From contig NZ_JAHEHX010000019.1 of assembly GCF_024639685.1 (NCBI RefSeq), positions 544,496-608,495 on the forward strand: a stretch of 64,000 nt of DNA, read 5' to 3'. Every line of letters starts with the position of its first letter. Position 1 is the first letter of the stretch. The notes below the pieces were generated by a model. The model was not told where the DNA came from. It was given only the letters and a program-made list of their open reading frames with translations, and ran no database searches. The DNA is from Polaribacter sp. (GTDB taxonomy: Bacteria > Bacteroidota > Bacteroidia > Flavobacteriales > Flavobacteriaceae). This document shows, piece after piece, positions 25,777-35,681 of the stretch. The translations under genes and the position numbers were made by a program.

Positions 25777-26733
25777 ATGGAAATTTCGGTAGTAATACCA
25801 CTTCTTAATGAAGAAGAATCTTTACAAGAATTACATGATTGGATTGCAAATATTATGCAATCCAATCATTATTTATATGAAATTATCTTTATAGATGACG
25901 GTAGTACAGACACTTCTTGGAAAAAAATTGAAGATTTATCTGAAAAAAACACCTCAGTAAAAGGAATTCGATTTCAGAAAAACTATGGAAAATCTCAAGC
26001 ATTAGACGCTGGGTTTGAATTAGCACAAGGTAAAGTTGTAATTACAATGGATGCTGACCTACAAGATAATCCAGAAGAAATTCCTGAATTATACGAATTA
26101 ATAATTAATGAAAATTTTGATCTCATCTCTGGGTGGAAAAAGAAACGTTATGATAACGTTGTTGCCAAAAACTTACCTTCTAAATTATTTAATGCGGCAG
26201 CAAGAAAAACATCTGGATTAAAACTTCACGATTTTAATTGTGGTTTAAAAGCCTACAAAAATGAAGTAATAAAAAGCATTAAGGTAAGTGGTGAGATGCA
26301 TAGGTACATTCCTGTTTTAGCAAAAAATGAGGGCTACTCTAAAATTGGAGAAAAGGTAGTGCAACATCAAGCAAGAAAATACGGAGAAACTAAGTTTGGT
26401 ATGGACCGTTTCATTAATGGGTTTTTAGATTTAATTACCATTTCATTTCTATCTAAATTTGGTAAAAGACCCATGCATTTCTTTGGTCTTTGGGGTACTT
26501 TTATGTTCTTATTTGGAACTTCTGTAGCATTTTATATTGGCGCTTTTAAAATGTACAAAGTTTTTAATGACATTAAAACTATACTTGTTACAGACAACCC
26601 TTGGTTTTATATAGCACTTACCTCTATGATTCTTGGAACTTTACTTTTTTTATCAGGATTTTTAGGAGAACTTATTATCAAAACAAAAAACAACGAAAAA
26701 CACTATACAATAAAAGAAAAACTAAATTTCTAA
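25777..26733 (+). CDS. family 2 glycosyltransferase, polyprenyl-phosphate hexose synthase type
   Basis: A 318-residue membrane glycosyltransferase. The GT-A domain shows EISVVIPLLNEEESL, IFIDDGSTDTSW, the MDADLQDNPEE metal/donor motif, and SGWKKKRYD; two transmembrane helices follow (about 235-260 and 275-300). This layout matches DPM1/GtrB-like enzymes that load a sugar on a polyprenyl phosphate. It lies between DUF4199 and a phosphohexomutase that could supply sugar-1-phosphate, all on the same strand. Confidence 0.9.
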   Translation: MEISVVIPLLNEEESLQELHDWIANIMQSNHYLYEIIFIDDGSTDTSWKKIEDLSEKNTSVKGIRFQKNYGKSQALDAGFELAQGKVVITMDADLQDNPEEIPELYELIINENFDLISGWKKKRYDNVVAKNLPSKLFNAAARKTSGLKLHDFNCGLKAYKNEVIKSIKVSGEMHRYIPVLAKNEGYSKIGEKVVQHQARKYGETKFGMDRFINGFLDLITISFLSKFGKRPMHFFGLWGTFMFLFGTSVAFYIGAFKMYKVFNDIKTILVTDNPWFYIALTSMILGTLLFLSGFLGELIIKTKNNEKHYTIKEKLNF

Positions 26734-26786
26734 CTGTATATTTGTTATTAATCGATTACATAAAAAAAGCATTTAACACTTAACTT

Positions 26787-28502
26787 ATGGAAGACTTTTT
26801 AAGCAAAGCTAAACAATGGTTAACCCCTACTTTTGATTCAGAAACACAATCAGAAATTCAAAATTTAATCGCTTCTAATCAAGCAGAATTAGCAGATCGT
26901 TTCTATAAAGATATGGAATTTGGTACTGGGGGTATGAGAGGTGTTATGGGAGCAGGCACAAACAGAATTAATAAATATACTTTAGGTAGAGCTACTCAGG
27001 GTTTATCTAACTACCTAATAGACAACATCTCTAAAGAAGAAATTAAAGTAGTTATTGCTTACGATTGCAGACACAATAGTAAAAAATTCGCTAAAATTGT
27101 AGCGGACGTATTATCTGCAAATAATATTAAAGTATTTCTTTTCGAAGATTTAAGACCAACTCCAGAACTATCATTTGCAGTTCGGTATTTAAATTGTGAT
27201 GCAGGTATTGTATTAACAGCATCTCATAACCCTCCTGAATATAATGGCTACAAAGTATATTGGGGAGATGGTGGCCAAATTGTTCCTCCACATGATAGCG
27301 GTATAATTGGTAAAGTAAATGCTTTAAATTTTTCTGAAATAAATTTTGATGCTAACGAAAATTTAATTGAAGTTATAGGTAAAAACGTAGATGATGTTTT
27401 TATTGAAGCTTCTGTAAAAAACGGTTCTTTATCAGAAAAAATAGATAGAAATAGTTTAAAAATTGTTTTTACACCTCTACACGGAACATCAATTATGTCT
27501 ATACCAGATGCTTTAAAAAGCGCAGGTTATACAGACGTTCATATTGTTGAAGAGCAACGTAAGCCAAATGGAGATTTTCCAACTGTAAAATCACCAAATC
27601 CAGAAGAACCAGAAGCATTACAAATGGCTACACAATTAGCCAATAATATAGGAGCAGATATTGTAATAGGAACAGACCCAGATGGTGACAGATTAGGAGT
27701 TGCCGTTAGAGATTTAAGTGGTAATATGAAGTTATTGAATGGTAACCAAACTATGGTTGTTATGACAGATTTCTTATTAAGAAAATGGAAAGAAGAAAGT
27801 AAGATTAATGGTAAACAATTTATAGGATCTACAATTGTATCTACTGAATTAGTAAACAAAATTGCAGCTAATTATAATGTTGAAACTAAAGTTGGTTTAA
27901 CAGGGTTTAAATGGATTGCAAAAATGGTGGTAGATTATCATGAGTTAGATTTTATTGGTGGTGGAGAAGAAAGTTTTGGATACATGGTTGGAGACTTTGT
28001 AAGAGATAAAGATGCTGTTACAGCAACTTTATTAGCTTGTGAAGTTGCAGCGTACGCAAAACAAAATGGAAGTTCATTTTATCAGGAATTACTTAAACTA
28101 TACGCAGAGAATGGTTTTTACAAAGAGCATTTAATTTCAATCACCAAAAAAGGGATGGATGGTGCTGCAGAAATACAAGAAATGTTAAGTGAAATGAGAA
28201 ACAAACCATTAACTGAAATTGATGGAGAAAAGATTGAATTTCTGTCCGATTATCAAGCATCAACAAAAAAGAATTTAATAACTGGAGAGGTTACTAGAAT
28301 GAATATACCTAAATCTAACGTCCTTATTTATCAAACCGTATCTGGAGCTAGAATTGCAGCTAGGCCGAGTGGAACAGAGCCTAAAATAAAATTTTACTTT
28401 AGTGTGAATACTTCTTTAGATAAAGTTGAAAATGCAGAAAAAGTTGAAAGCGAATTAGATAATAAAATACAAAGAATCATTAAAGAGATGAAATTGAATT
28501 AA
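26787..28502 (+). CDS. phospho-sugar mutase (phosphoglucomutase/phosphomannomutase family)
   Basis: A 571-residue alpha-D-phosphohexomutase. The four signature sites are present: phosphoserine loop TASHNPPEYNGYK near residue 145, metal loop GTDPDGDRLGV near 295, sugar loop GGGEESFGY near 392, and phosphate site RPSGTEPKIKFY near 530. The long form of about 570 residues is the PgcA-like type that interconverts glucose or mannose 1- and 6-phosphates. Its stop overlaps the ABC transporter start by one base (28502). Confidence 0.93.
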   Translation: MEDFLSKAKQWLTPTFDSETQSEIQNLIASNQAELADRFYKDMEFGTGGMRGVMGAGTNRINKYTLGRATQGLSNYLIDNISKEEIKVVIAYDCRHNSKKFAKIVADVLSANNIKVFLFEDLRPTPELSFAVRYLNCDAGIVLTASHNPPEYNGYKVYWGDGGQIVPPHDSGIIGKVNALNFSEINFDANENLIEVIGKNVDDVFIEASVKNGSLSEKIDRNSLKIVFTPLHGTSIMSIPDALKSAGYTDVHIVEEQRKPNGDFPTVKSPNPEEPEALQMATQLANNIGADIVIGTDPDGDRLGVAVRDLSGNMKLLNGNQTMVVMTDFLLRKWKEESKINGKQFIGSTIVSTELVNKIAANYNVETKVGLTGFKWIAKMVVDYHELDFIGGGEESFGYMVGDFVRDKDAVTATLLACEVAAYAKQNGSSFYQELLKLYAENGFYKEHLISITKKGMDGAAEIQEMLSEMRNKPLTEIDGEKIEFLSDYQASTKKNLITGEVTRMNIPKSNVLIYQTVSGARIAARPSGTEPKIKFYFSVNTSLDKVENAEKVESELDNKIQRIIKEMKLN

Positions 28503-30331
28503 TGGGTTATTTTAAAGATATTCTTAAATACGAGAAAAAGTATAGAAAATTTACACTGCTAAACGTAGTTTTTAATATTTTTTATGCAATTTTTAATGTT
28601 CTTTCTGTATTAGCTTTTATTCCTGTTTTAGGTATTTTATTTGAAACAGATAAAGAAGTTGTACTAAAACCTACTTACAACGGTATTAGTAATTTTGGCT
28701 CTTATTTAAAAGAAAGTTTTTATTTTTTCATTTCAGAAAAAATAGAAAATGACGGTCAAATACAAACCCTTTTATTCATTTGTTTACTATCACTATCATT
28801 ATTCTTTTTAAAAAATTTCTTTAGGTATTTAGCCTCTTACGTAATTACGTTTTTAAGAACAGGTATTGTAAAAGATCTTAGAGATAAGTTATACCACAAA
28901 ATCGTAGAATTGCCTATCTCTTATTTCACTGAAAAAAGAAAAGGAGATATTATTGCCAGAATGACTGCAGATGTACAAGAAGTAGAAATCTCTATTTTAA
29001 CCTCTATAGAAACTATTGTTAGAGAACCTTTAACCGTAATTATTGCAATATCTATTATGCTGTTTATGAGTGTAAAACTTACACTCTTTGTCTTTATATT
29101 ACTGCCTGTATCTGGCTTTATTATTTCATCTATTAGTAAAAAATTAAAAGCTAAATCTATAAAAGCACAACAAGAAACAGGTACATTTTTATCGTTTATC
29201 GAAGAAACACTATCTGGCTTAAGAGTAATTAAGGGTTTTAATTCAGAAAAAATTATTGAAGAAAAATTCAATTCATCTACTAGTACTTTTAAAAATTTAA
29301 TGACGAGTGTTTTTCATAGGCAAACACTAGCGTCACCAATGAGTGAGTTTCTAGGCTCTGCTACAATTATAGCAATTTTGTGGTTTGGAGGTAGAGAAGT
29401 TTTATCTAATACTAGTTCTTTACAACCAGATGAATTTATGGGATATATTGTTTTGTTCTATACAGTTTTAAACCCTATTAAATTAATAACAACATCTTAC
29501 TATAATATTCAAAAAGGAGAAGCTTCTGCAGAACGAATTATGCAAGTTCTTAACACAGAAAACCACATTAAGGATAAACCAAATGCTACTATAAAAAGTG
29601 AATTTAAAAGTAAAATTGAGTTTAAAAACATCTCTTTTAAATATAAAAAAGATTATGTTTTAAAAGATTTTTCTTTAACTATTAATAAAGGAGAAACCGT
29701 TGCTTTGGTTGGTCAGTCAGGAAGTGGAAAGTCTACTTTAGCCAATTTAATTACACGTTTTTATGATGTAAATTCAGGTGATATTCTCATTGATGAAGAA
29801 AGTATTAAAAATATTACTAAAAAATCGTTAAGAGACTTAATGGGTATTGTAACTCAAGAATCAATTTTATTTAACGATACTGTAGAAAATAACATAAAAC
29901 TAGGCACAGAAAATGCGAGCAATGACAAAATTTTGGAAGCTTCTGAAATTGCAAATGCAAATGAATTCATCCAAAATCTACCAGAAAAATTTCAGACAAA
30001 TATTGGTGATAGTGGAGGTACTTTATCTGGAGGTCAAAAACAACGGTTATCTATAGCAAGAGCTGTATTAAAAAATCCTCCAATTATGATATTGGATGAA
30101 GCAACTTCTGCTTTAGATACAGAGTCTGAACAATTAGTTCAAGTAGCTTTAGAAAACATGATGCAAAACAGAACGTCTCTAGTTATTGCACACAGATTAT
30201 CTACCATTCAAAAAGCAGACACAATAGTCGTTATGAAAAAAGGACAAATTGTAGAACAAGGAAAACATGAGGAATTACTTGAAAGAAAAGGAGAGTATTT
30301 TAAATTGGTTAATATGCAATCTTTAAGCTAA
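28502..30331 (+). CDS. ABC transporter, fused permease and ATPase (MsbA-like exporter half)
   Basis: A 609-residue half-transporter. It has six transmembrane helices in the first 330 residues, then a nucleotide-binding domain with Walker A GQSGSGKST near 407, signature LSGGQKQR near 510, Walker B IMILDEATSALD, and H-loop IAHRLST. Homodimers of this type flip lipids or glycolipids. It is translationally coupled to the mutase and follows a glycosyltransferase, so export of a lipid-linked product is plausible (inference). It overlaps the converging CCA-like gene by nine bases. Confidence 0.92.
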   Translation: MGYFKDILKYEKKYRKFTLLNVVFNIFYAIFNVLSVLAFIPVLGILFETDKEVVLKPTYNGISNFGSYLKESFYFFISEKIENDGQIQTLLFICLLSLSLFFLKNFFRYLASYVITFLRTGIVKDLRDKLYHKIVELPISYFTEKRKGDIIARMTADVQEVEISILTSIETIVREPLTVIIAISIMLFMSVKLTLFVFILLPVSGFIISSISKKLKAKSIKAQQETGTFLSFIEETLSGLRVIKGFNSEKIIEEKFNSSTSTFKNLMTSVFHRQTLASPMSEFLGSATIIAILWFGGREVLSNTSSLQPDEFMGYIVLFYTVLNPIKLITTSYYNIQKGEASAERIMQVLNTENHIKDKPNATIKSEFKSKIEFKNISFKYKKDYVLKDFSLTINKGETVALVGQSGSGKSTLANLITRFYDVNSGDILIDEESIKNITKKSLRDLMGIVTQESILFNDTVENNIKLGTENASNDKILEASEIANANEFIQNLPEKFQTNIGDSGGTLSGGQKQRLSIARAVLKNPPIMILDEATSALDTESEQLVQVALENMMQNRTSLVIAHRLSTIQKADTIVVMKKGQIVEQGKHEELLERKGEYFKLVNMQSLS

Positions 30332-31735
30332 TTTTAGCCCTAAATCTAAACCTTTTTGAATCATAAAATTATAAGAAGCTTTATGATCATTAGAGATTTC
30401 CCCATCTAAAATAGCTTCTTTTATAGCTTCCTTTATTTGACCTATTTCTCTACAAGGAGTCAAATTAAATGCTTTCATAATTTCTTCCCCAGTAACTGGA
30501 GGTTGAAAGTTTCTGATACGATCTCTTTCTTCTACTTCTTTAATTTTGATTCTTACTAACTCGAAATTTTTATGGTATTTTTTAAATTTCCTTGGATTTT
30601 TCGTAGTAATATCTGCTTCACAAAGTGTCATTAAATCATTAATTTCGTCTCCCGCATCAAAAACCAAACGTCTTACAGCCGAATCTGTAACTTCGCTTGC
30701 CAATACAATAGGTCTTGAACTTAACAATACCATTTTCTGAACAAATTTCATTTTATTGTTCAATGGCATTTTTAATCTCTTAAAAATTTTATATACCATT
30801 TTAGAACCTACAAATTCATGAGCATGAAACGTCCATCCTACTTTTTTGCTAAAACGCTTTGTAGGTGCTTTTCCAATATCATGTAACAAAGCAGCCCAAC
30901 GTAACCAAACATCTTCTGTAGTCCTCGAAATATTATCAACCACTTCTAGAGTATGATAGAAATTATCTTTGTGCTTTTGTCCTTCTACTTCCTCTACTCC
31001 TTTTAAAGCTATTAATTCTGGTAAAATTTGAGGCAATAATTTTGTGTTTTCAAGCAATAAAAAACCTATAGATGGTTCTAAGGAAGCCAATATTTTATTT
31101 AATTCTACTACAATACGTTCTTTTGTAATAATTTTGAGGCGATGGGAATTTTCAGAAATTGCGGTCAAAGAAGATGCTTCAATTTTAAAATTTAATTGCG
31201 TTGCAAAACGAATAGCACGCATCATTCTTAAAGGATCATCAGAATACGTAATATCAGGATTTAAAGGGGTCCTAATTGTCTTATCTGTTAAATCTTGAAT
31301 ACCATTAAAAGGGTCTAACAAATCTCCATAATTAGATTTATTTAAACTTAAAGCCAAAGCGTTTATCGTAAAATCTCTTCTATTTTGATCATCTTGTAAA
31401 GTACCTACAGAAACTTCTGGATTTCTACTTTCTTTTGAATACGATTCTTTTCTTGCGCCTACAAATTCAATTTCCAGATCTTTATAACGCAACATGGCTG
31501 TTCCATATGTTTTAAATACCTGAACTTTTGGTTTATTTGGTAAACGGTTAGAAACCTCTAATGCTAAATCAATACCACTTCCTACAGTAACAATATCTAT
31601 ATCTTTTGCATTACCTCTTTTTAACATAAAATCACGCACAAAACCACCAATAACATAGGTATTTGAACCAAGGTGGTTAACTGCCTGAGCAATAAACTTA
31701 AATATATCTGAAGATAACGCTTCTTTAAAATTCAT
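30323..31735 (-). CDS. CCA tRNA nucleotidyltransferase / poly(A) polymerase-like with HD domain
   Basis: A class II nucleotidyltransferase of 470 residues. The head has VIGGFVRDFML and the catalytic carboxylates in NAKDIDIVT. A RRDFTINALAL motif and DDPLRMMRAIRFATQLNF follow, matching the CCA/PcnB neck region. A metal-binding HD domain lies at 265-350 (HTLEVVDN, WAALLHDIGKAPT). It probably builds or repairs the tRNA CCA end. Poly(A) polymerase activity cannot be excluded by eye. Confidence 0.92.
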   Translation of the reverse strand: MNFKEALSSDIFKFIAQAVNHLGSNTYVIGGFVRDFMLKRGNAKDIDIVTVGSGIDLALEVSNRLPNKPKVQVFKTYGTAMLRYKDLEIEFVGARKESYSKESRNPEVSVGTLQDDQNRRDFTINALALSLNKSNYGDLLDPFNGIQDLTDKTIRTPLNPDITYSDDPLRMMRAIRFATQLNFKIEASSLTAISENSHRLKIITKERIVVELNKILASLEPSIGFLLLENTKLLPQILPELIALKGVEEVEGQKHKDNFYHTLEVVDNISRTTEDVWLRWAALLHDIGKAPTKRFSKKVGWTFHAHEFVGSKMVYKIFKRLKMPLNNKMKFVQKMVLLSSRPIVLASEVTDSAVRRLVFDAGDEINDLMTLCEADITTKNPRKFKKYHKNFELVRIKIKEVEERDRIRNFQPPVTGEEIMKAFNLTPCREIGQIKEAIKEAILDGEISNDHKASYNFMIQKGLDLGLKLA

Positions 31736-31819
31736 TTTAGTATAGAAAAATGCAAATTTAGTTTTATTATAACGTTCAACAAAATTGAAACCACTAATTA
31801 ATATGCTAAATAAGTTGCA

Positions 31820-32803
31820 TTAGTTATATCTATTATGAAGCCATTTTTTTATGACTTCTAACTTATGGTTTGGGCATTGGTCTAGACTTTGAAGGCACAA
31901 AAACTTAATATTTTCATTCTTTTCAATTTTATTAAACTTATACATAAGCCACCACAAAGGTTTTTTATAATTTTGAAAATAGACTAACTGATAGTCTTTT
32001 TGATGTTTATAATGGTCTTTAACTATCTCTAAATGATTTGCTAAAGATTGATTAGTATATTGCTCATAATGTCTGAAACGATGTTTGATGTTTCTTTCTA
32101 ACATTTCTGGATGATTGTTATAATAATCAGTATAGGTAGATTTTCTTAGGGCTGATACTGTATGATCTAACTTTACATATTTTTTAAAACCTAATATTTT
32201 CGCAATTGTCTGTTGTCCTTTTTTATAACCATAAAGTTTACTTTTATCTTTTTTACCTAAAAATTTGTATAAATAGTTTTGAACTTTTTTATACCAGATA
32301 TCCTCGTAAAAACTTGTCCAACTTCCTCTGATAACTGGTTTTCCATCTATAAAAAAATCCTCTAATTTTGTTTTATTTGCTAAAAATAGGTCATCATTAA
32401 AATACAAAAAATGTTCCGCTAAATTTGGAATTTTATACAATAAAGACTCTATAGGTAAACAATTAAATGTTGGTAAATAATGATGATATCCTTTAAAAAT
32501 TATTTTATGATCTACAATTGAAACTGTTGGATAATATTTGGAAGCAAACTCCTTATTCTTCAAAAAATCTGGAGTTTGATTGTCTGTAACAATAAAAATA
32601 TTTCTAACAAACTTTGCATACTTTAAAATCGATTTTACTGAAAACTCTATTTCATTTATTTGATTAAAACGCATGTTTAAAGTCTTACTTTTTAAAGAAG
32701 ATTTATCATTTAAATAGTGTTGTATTTTAGCTTTATGCTTAGGGTCATTCCCATCTACCCAAGTAATAACAGCGTCTACAATATGATCTGATTTTTGTAC
32801 CAT
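31820..32803 (-). CDS. Stealth-family sugar-phosphate transferase
   Basis: A 327-residue protein with the conserved regions of Stealth (related to GlcNAc-1-phosphotransferase and capsule polymerases): CR1 DAVITWVDGNDPKHK at residues 10-24, CR2 MRFNQINEIEFSVKSILKYA with NIFIVTDNQTP, CR3 LYFNDDLFLANK near 145 followed by RGSWTSFYED, and CR4 near the end. Known members transfer hexose-1-phosphate to build phosphodiester-linked surface polysaccharides. It abuts a WaaE-like glycosyltransferase with no gap (32803/32804), so the two probably act on one envelope glycan. Confidence 0.85.
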   Translation of the reverse strand: MVQKSDHIVDAVITWVDGNDPKHKAKIQHYLNDKSSLKSKTLNMRFNQINEIEFSVKSILKYAKFVRNIFIVTDNQTPDFLKNKEFASKYYPTVSIVDHKIIFKGYHHYLPTFNCLPIESLLYKIPNLAEHFLYFNDDLFLANKTKLEDFFIDGKPVIRGSWTSFYEDIWYKKVQNYLYKFLGKKDKSKLYGYKKGQQTIAKILGFKKYVKLDHTVSALRKSTYTDYYNNHPEMLERNIKHRFRHYEQYTNQSLANHLEIVKDHYKHQKDYQLVYFQNYKKPLWWLMYKFNKIEKNENIKFLCLQSLDQCPNHKLEVIKKWLHNRYN

Positions 32804-33553
32804 TTACTTATTAATTTTATTTAAAAGTCTTAGTTTTTGATACCTTACAGATACACCATACGCTTGCAATTTCGCAAAAACAAAACCTTGATAACCATCT
32901 AAAAAGCCTAATCTAACTATATAATGAATAAAAAATCGAGCTATAGGTTTTATATAAAAATGGAACGCATTTATTTTTTTTCCAGATAAAAAATATTCTT
33001 GAGCTCTAAGTGAACCATAATGATTCATTTTAGAAATATAATGTTTGTAACTTCTATACGAATAGTGCTCAATTTTATATTTAAAAATACCAAGATCTCC
33101 CTTTGCTTCAATTATTTCATGAACAGTACCTTTATAGTTACAAAACTCTTTTAAAAATAAACGAACCACTTTGTCTCTCTGACAACCTCCGTACTTTAAA
33201 TTTTTTCCAGCAAAATAAAAACTTCTTTTTATATAAAAACCAACTTTACCTTTTGGTTTTTTTACAGCTTTTAAAATTTCTTTCACAACTTTTAAAGGTA
33301 CCCTTTCATCTGCATCTAATATATATATCCATGGATGCTTGGCTTGTTGAATGGCAAAGTTCTTTTGAGAAGAAAAATCATCAAACTTTCGCTTGATGAT
33401 TTTTACATTTTGTTTTTCTGCAAGCTGAACAGTATTGTCTGAACTGTAAGAATCTATGACAATTATTTCATCTGCGAAATTAACAGACTCAATAGCTGTT
33501 TCAATATGAATTTCTTCATTTAAAGTGGGTATAATAGCAGTAATTTTCGTCAT
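32804..33553 (-). CDS. family 2 glycosyltransferase, WaaE/LPS-core type
   Basis: A 249-residue cytoplasmic-face GT-A enzyme. It shows ITAIIPTLNEEIHI, EIIVIDSYSSDNTV, the donor/metal motif ILDADERVP near residue 77, and RRSFYFAGKNLKYGGCQRDKVVRLF (KRSFYFAGK..GGCQRD), typical of beta-1,4-glucosyltransferases such as WaaE/KdtX. It lies just upstream of the Stealth gene on the same strand, with dapD 14 bp further upstream. A role in lipopolysaccharide core or a related glycan is family-based inference. Confidence 0.88.
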   Translation of the reverse strand: MTKITAIIPTLNEEIHIETAIESVNFADEIIVIDSYSSDNTVQLAEKQNVKIIKRKFDDFSSQKNFAIQQAKHPWIYILDADERVPLKVVKEILKAVKKPKGKVGFYIKRSFYFAGKNLKYGGCQRDKVVRLFLKEFCNYKGTVHEIIEAKGDLGIFKYKIEHYSYRSYKHYISKMNHYGSLRAQEYFLSGKKINAFHFYIKPIARFFIHYIVRLGFLDGYQGFVFAKLQAYGVSVRYQKLRLLNKINK

Positions 33554-33567
33554 ACATTGTTTGATAT

Positions 33568-34383
33568 CTACACAGCTACATCATACTCACGCAAAGCATC
33601 ATTTAAAGATGTTTTTTTATTAGTACTCTCTTTTCTTTTTCCAATAATTAAGGCACAAGGCACATTGTATTCTCCTGCAGCAAACTTTTTCGTATAACTT
33701 CCTGGAATTACGACAGATCTTGCAGGTACAACTCCTTTAGTTTCAATAGGCTCATCTCCTGTAACATCTATTATTTTTGTACTCATTGTAAGAACAACAT
33801 TAGCTCCTAATACAGCTTCCTTTTCTACCCTTACTCCTTCTACAACTATACATCTAGAACCTATAAATGCTCCGTCTTCTATAATTACAGGTGCAGCTTG
33901 TAATGGCTCTAAAACACCACCAATACCAACTCCACCAGATAAATGTACATTTTTACCAATTTGCGCACAAGAACCAACAGTAGCCCAAGTATCAACCATA
34001 GTTCCTTCATCTACATAAGCACCAATATTTACATAACTTGGCATTAAAATAGTCCCTGCAGAAATGAAAGCTCCATGTCTTGCAACAGCGTTTGGTACAA
34101 CTCTAATTCCTCTTTCAGCAAAGTTTTTCTTTAATGGAATTTTATCATGATACTCAAAAATACCAGCTTCTAAAGTTTCCATTTTCTGAATTGGGAAATA
34201 CAAAACCACTGCTTTTTTAACCCATTCGTTTACTTGCCATCCTCCTTCTACAGGCTCCGCAACTCTTAATTCTCCTTTATCTAATAAATCAACTACTTTT
34301 CTAATTGTATTTATCGTATTTTGTTCTTTTAATAAATCACGATTTTCCCAAGCTGATTCTATTATTTCTCTAATTTGTTTCAT
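33568..34383 (-). CDS. dapD: 2,3,4,5-tetrahydropyridine-2,6-dicarboxylate N-succinyltransferase
   Basis: DapD of the succinylase branch of lysine and diaminopimelate synthesis. The 271 residues and sequence match the E. coli-like type: LDKGELRVAEPVEGGWQVNEWVKKAVVL, then left-handed beta-helix hexapeptides (IGAYVDEGTMVDTWATVGSCAQIGKNVHLSGGVGIGGVLEP). A TATATTTG -7 box on this strand lies at 34403-34410. The downstream glycosyltransferases may be read through, as the gap is only 14 bp. Confidence 0.96.
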   Translation of the reverse strand: MKQIREIIESAWENRDLLKEQNTINTIRKVVDLLDKGELRVAEPVEGGWQVNEWVKKAVVLYFPIQKMETLEAGIFEYHDKIPLKKNFAERGIRVVPNAVARHGAFISAGTILMPSYVNIGAYVDEGTMVDTWATVGSCAQIGKNVHLSGGVGIGGVLEPLQAAPVIIEDGAFIGSRCIVVEGVRVEKEAVLGANVVLTMSTKIIDVTGDEPIETKGVVPARSVVIPGSYTKKFAAGEYNVPCALIIGKRKESTNKKTSLNDALREYDVAV

Positions 34384-34402
34384 TTTTATATATTGGTTTC
34401 TG

Positions 34403-34410
34403 CAAATATA
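34403..34410 (-). promoter_or_regulatory. candidate -7 box (TATATTTG) for dapD
   Basis: A full TAnnTTTG match on the minus strand, 19 bases before the dapD ATG. No -33 TTTG was found at the expected distance. Confidence 0.4.
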
Positions 34411-34546
34411 AATCGATTACTAAATAAGAGAACGAATATACATTTTTTAAACATATTAGTAATCTTTGTTTAAAATGATAAGTCCTTAACTCTACAACTA
34501 ATACAAAATGATGTCTAGAATACGTAATCAATTAAAATTTAAACTA

Positions 34547-34554
34547 TATTTTTG
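34547..34554 (+). promoter_or_regulatory. candidate -7 box (TATTTTTG) for ruvX
   Basis: A full match to TAnnTTTG, 17 bases before the TTG start used for ruvX. It supports transcription beginning just ahead of the short leader. The -33 element is not evident. Confidence 0.4.
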
Positions 34555-34571
34555 CAAGAAAAGTATATAAC

Positions 34572-34982
34572 TTGGGAAGAATTTTAGCTTTAGATTTTGG
34601 AAAAGTAAGAACTGGAGTTGCTGTAACAGATGAATTACAAATTATTGCGTCTGGATTAAAAACAGTAGCAACAAATGAATTGTTACCTTTTTTAAAAAGC
34701 TACCTAAAACAAGAAAATGTAGTACTTATTCTATTAGGTAAACCAAAACAAATGGACAATACTGAAAGTGAAAGTGAAGAACTAATTCAACCTTTTTTAG
34801 AAAAATTACAAAAAAACTTTCCTGAGATTCCTATTAAAAGAGTGGATGAGCGTTTTACATCAAAAATAGCTTTTCAAACTATGATTGATAGTGGTTTAAA
34901 GAAAAAACAACGAAGAAACAAGGCTTTGGTAGACGAAATTAGTGCTACCATTATATTACAATCCTATTTGTACAATCTATAA
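34572..34982 (+). CDS. ruvX: RuvX/YqgF family RNase H-fold nuclease
   Basis: A 136-residue protein with the YqgF fold: GRILALDFGKVRTGVAVTDE (first catalytic Asp in LDFG), LLGKPKQMDNTESE, VDERFTSKIA, and KALVDEISATIILQSYL at the end. The family processes rRNA (pre-16S) and may resolve Holliday junctions. The start is TTG 34572, because the conserved GRILALDFG follows at once and there is no ATG upstream in frame nearby. It is followed by def. Confidence 0.92.
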   Translation: MGRILALDFGKVRTGVAVTDELQIIASGLKTVATNELLPFLKSYLKQENVVLILLGKPKQMDNTESESEELIQPFLEKLQKNFPEIPIKRVDERFTSKIAFQTMIDSGLKKKQRRNKALVDEISATIILQSYLYNL

Positions 34983-35062
34983 TATAAAAGAGAACTTTTG
35001 AATACAAAATTCGTAATTCGTAATTCAATATTGTATTTTTGCTGACCTTAAAATTAAAAAAA

Positions 35063-35653
35063 ATGATTTTACCAATTGTTGCTTATGGAGATCCTGTTTT
35101 GAGAAAAATGGGGGTAGAAATAGATAAAGACTACCCTAATTTAAAGGAGCTTATTGCTAATATGAAAGAAACCATGTATAACGCTTCTGGAGTTGGCTTA
35201 GCTGCTCCTCAAATTGGTAAAGCCATTCGTCTTTTTGTTATTGACGCATCACCTTTTGCAGAAGATGAAGATTTAGATGATGAAGAAAAAGCAACATTAA
35301 AAGCATTTAATAGAGTTTATATTAATCCAAAAATTCTTGACGAAGAAGGTGAAGAATGGACGTTTAATGAAGGTTGTTTAAGCATACCAGATGTTAGAGA
35401 AGAGGTAACTCGTAAACCAAGAGTTACGCTTGAATATCAGGATGAAGATTTTAATACACACTCTGAGGTTTTAGATGGTTTAGCAGCTAGAGTTTTTCAG
35501 CATGAGTATGATCATATAGAAGGTGTTTTATTTACTGATAATGTTTCTTCTCTTAAAAAAAGATTGATTAAAAGAAAGTTAGAAAATATATCTAAAGGAA
35601 AAATTAGAGCAGATTATAAAATGCGTTTTCCAAATTTAAAGAAAAAAAAATAA
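35063..35653 (+). CDS. def: peptide deformylase
   Basis: A metalloenzyme that removes the formyl group from nascent peptides at the ribosome. I take ATG 35063 (196 residues, MILPIVAYGDPVLRKMG) rather than the TTG at 35039, since the former is the family N-terminus. The three motifs are GVGLAAPQIG near residue 46, EGCLSIPDVR near 116, and the metal-binding HEYDH near 159. There is an acidic insert (EDEDLDDEEKATLKA) common in Bacteroidota Def. It is upstream of DUF5606 and mazG. Confidence 0.96.
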   Translation: MILPIVAYGDPVLRKMGVEIDKDYPNLKELIANMKETMYNASGVGLAAPQIGKAIRLFVIDASPFAEDEDLDDEEKATLKAFNRVYINPKILDEEGEEWTFNEGCLSIPDVREEVTRKPRVTLEYQDEDFNTHSEVLDGLAARVFQHEYDHIEGVLFTDNVSSLKKRLIKRKLENISKGKIRADYKMRFPNLKKKK

Positions 35654-35681
35654 AGTCGATTCTAGACAAAAAAATATTTAT

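Noticed and set aside
35010..35041. ATTCGTAATTCGTAATTC repeats with TATTTTTG before def, as a two-box promoter
   Set aside because: The -7-like box is present, but the nearest TTTG is about 33 bases upstream, too far for the usual spacing; the short repeat is only two to three copies in AT-rich DNA.
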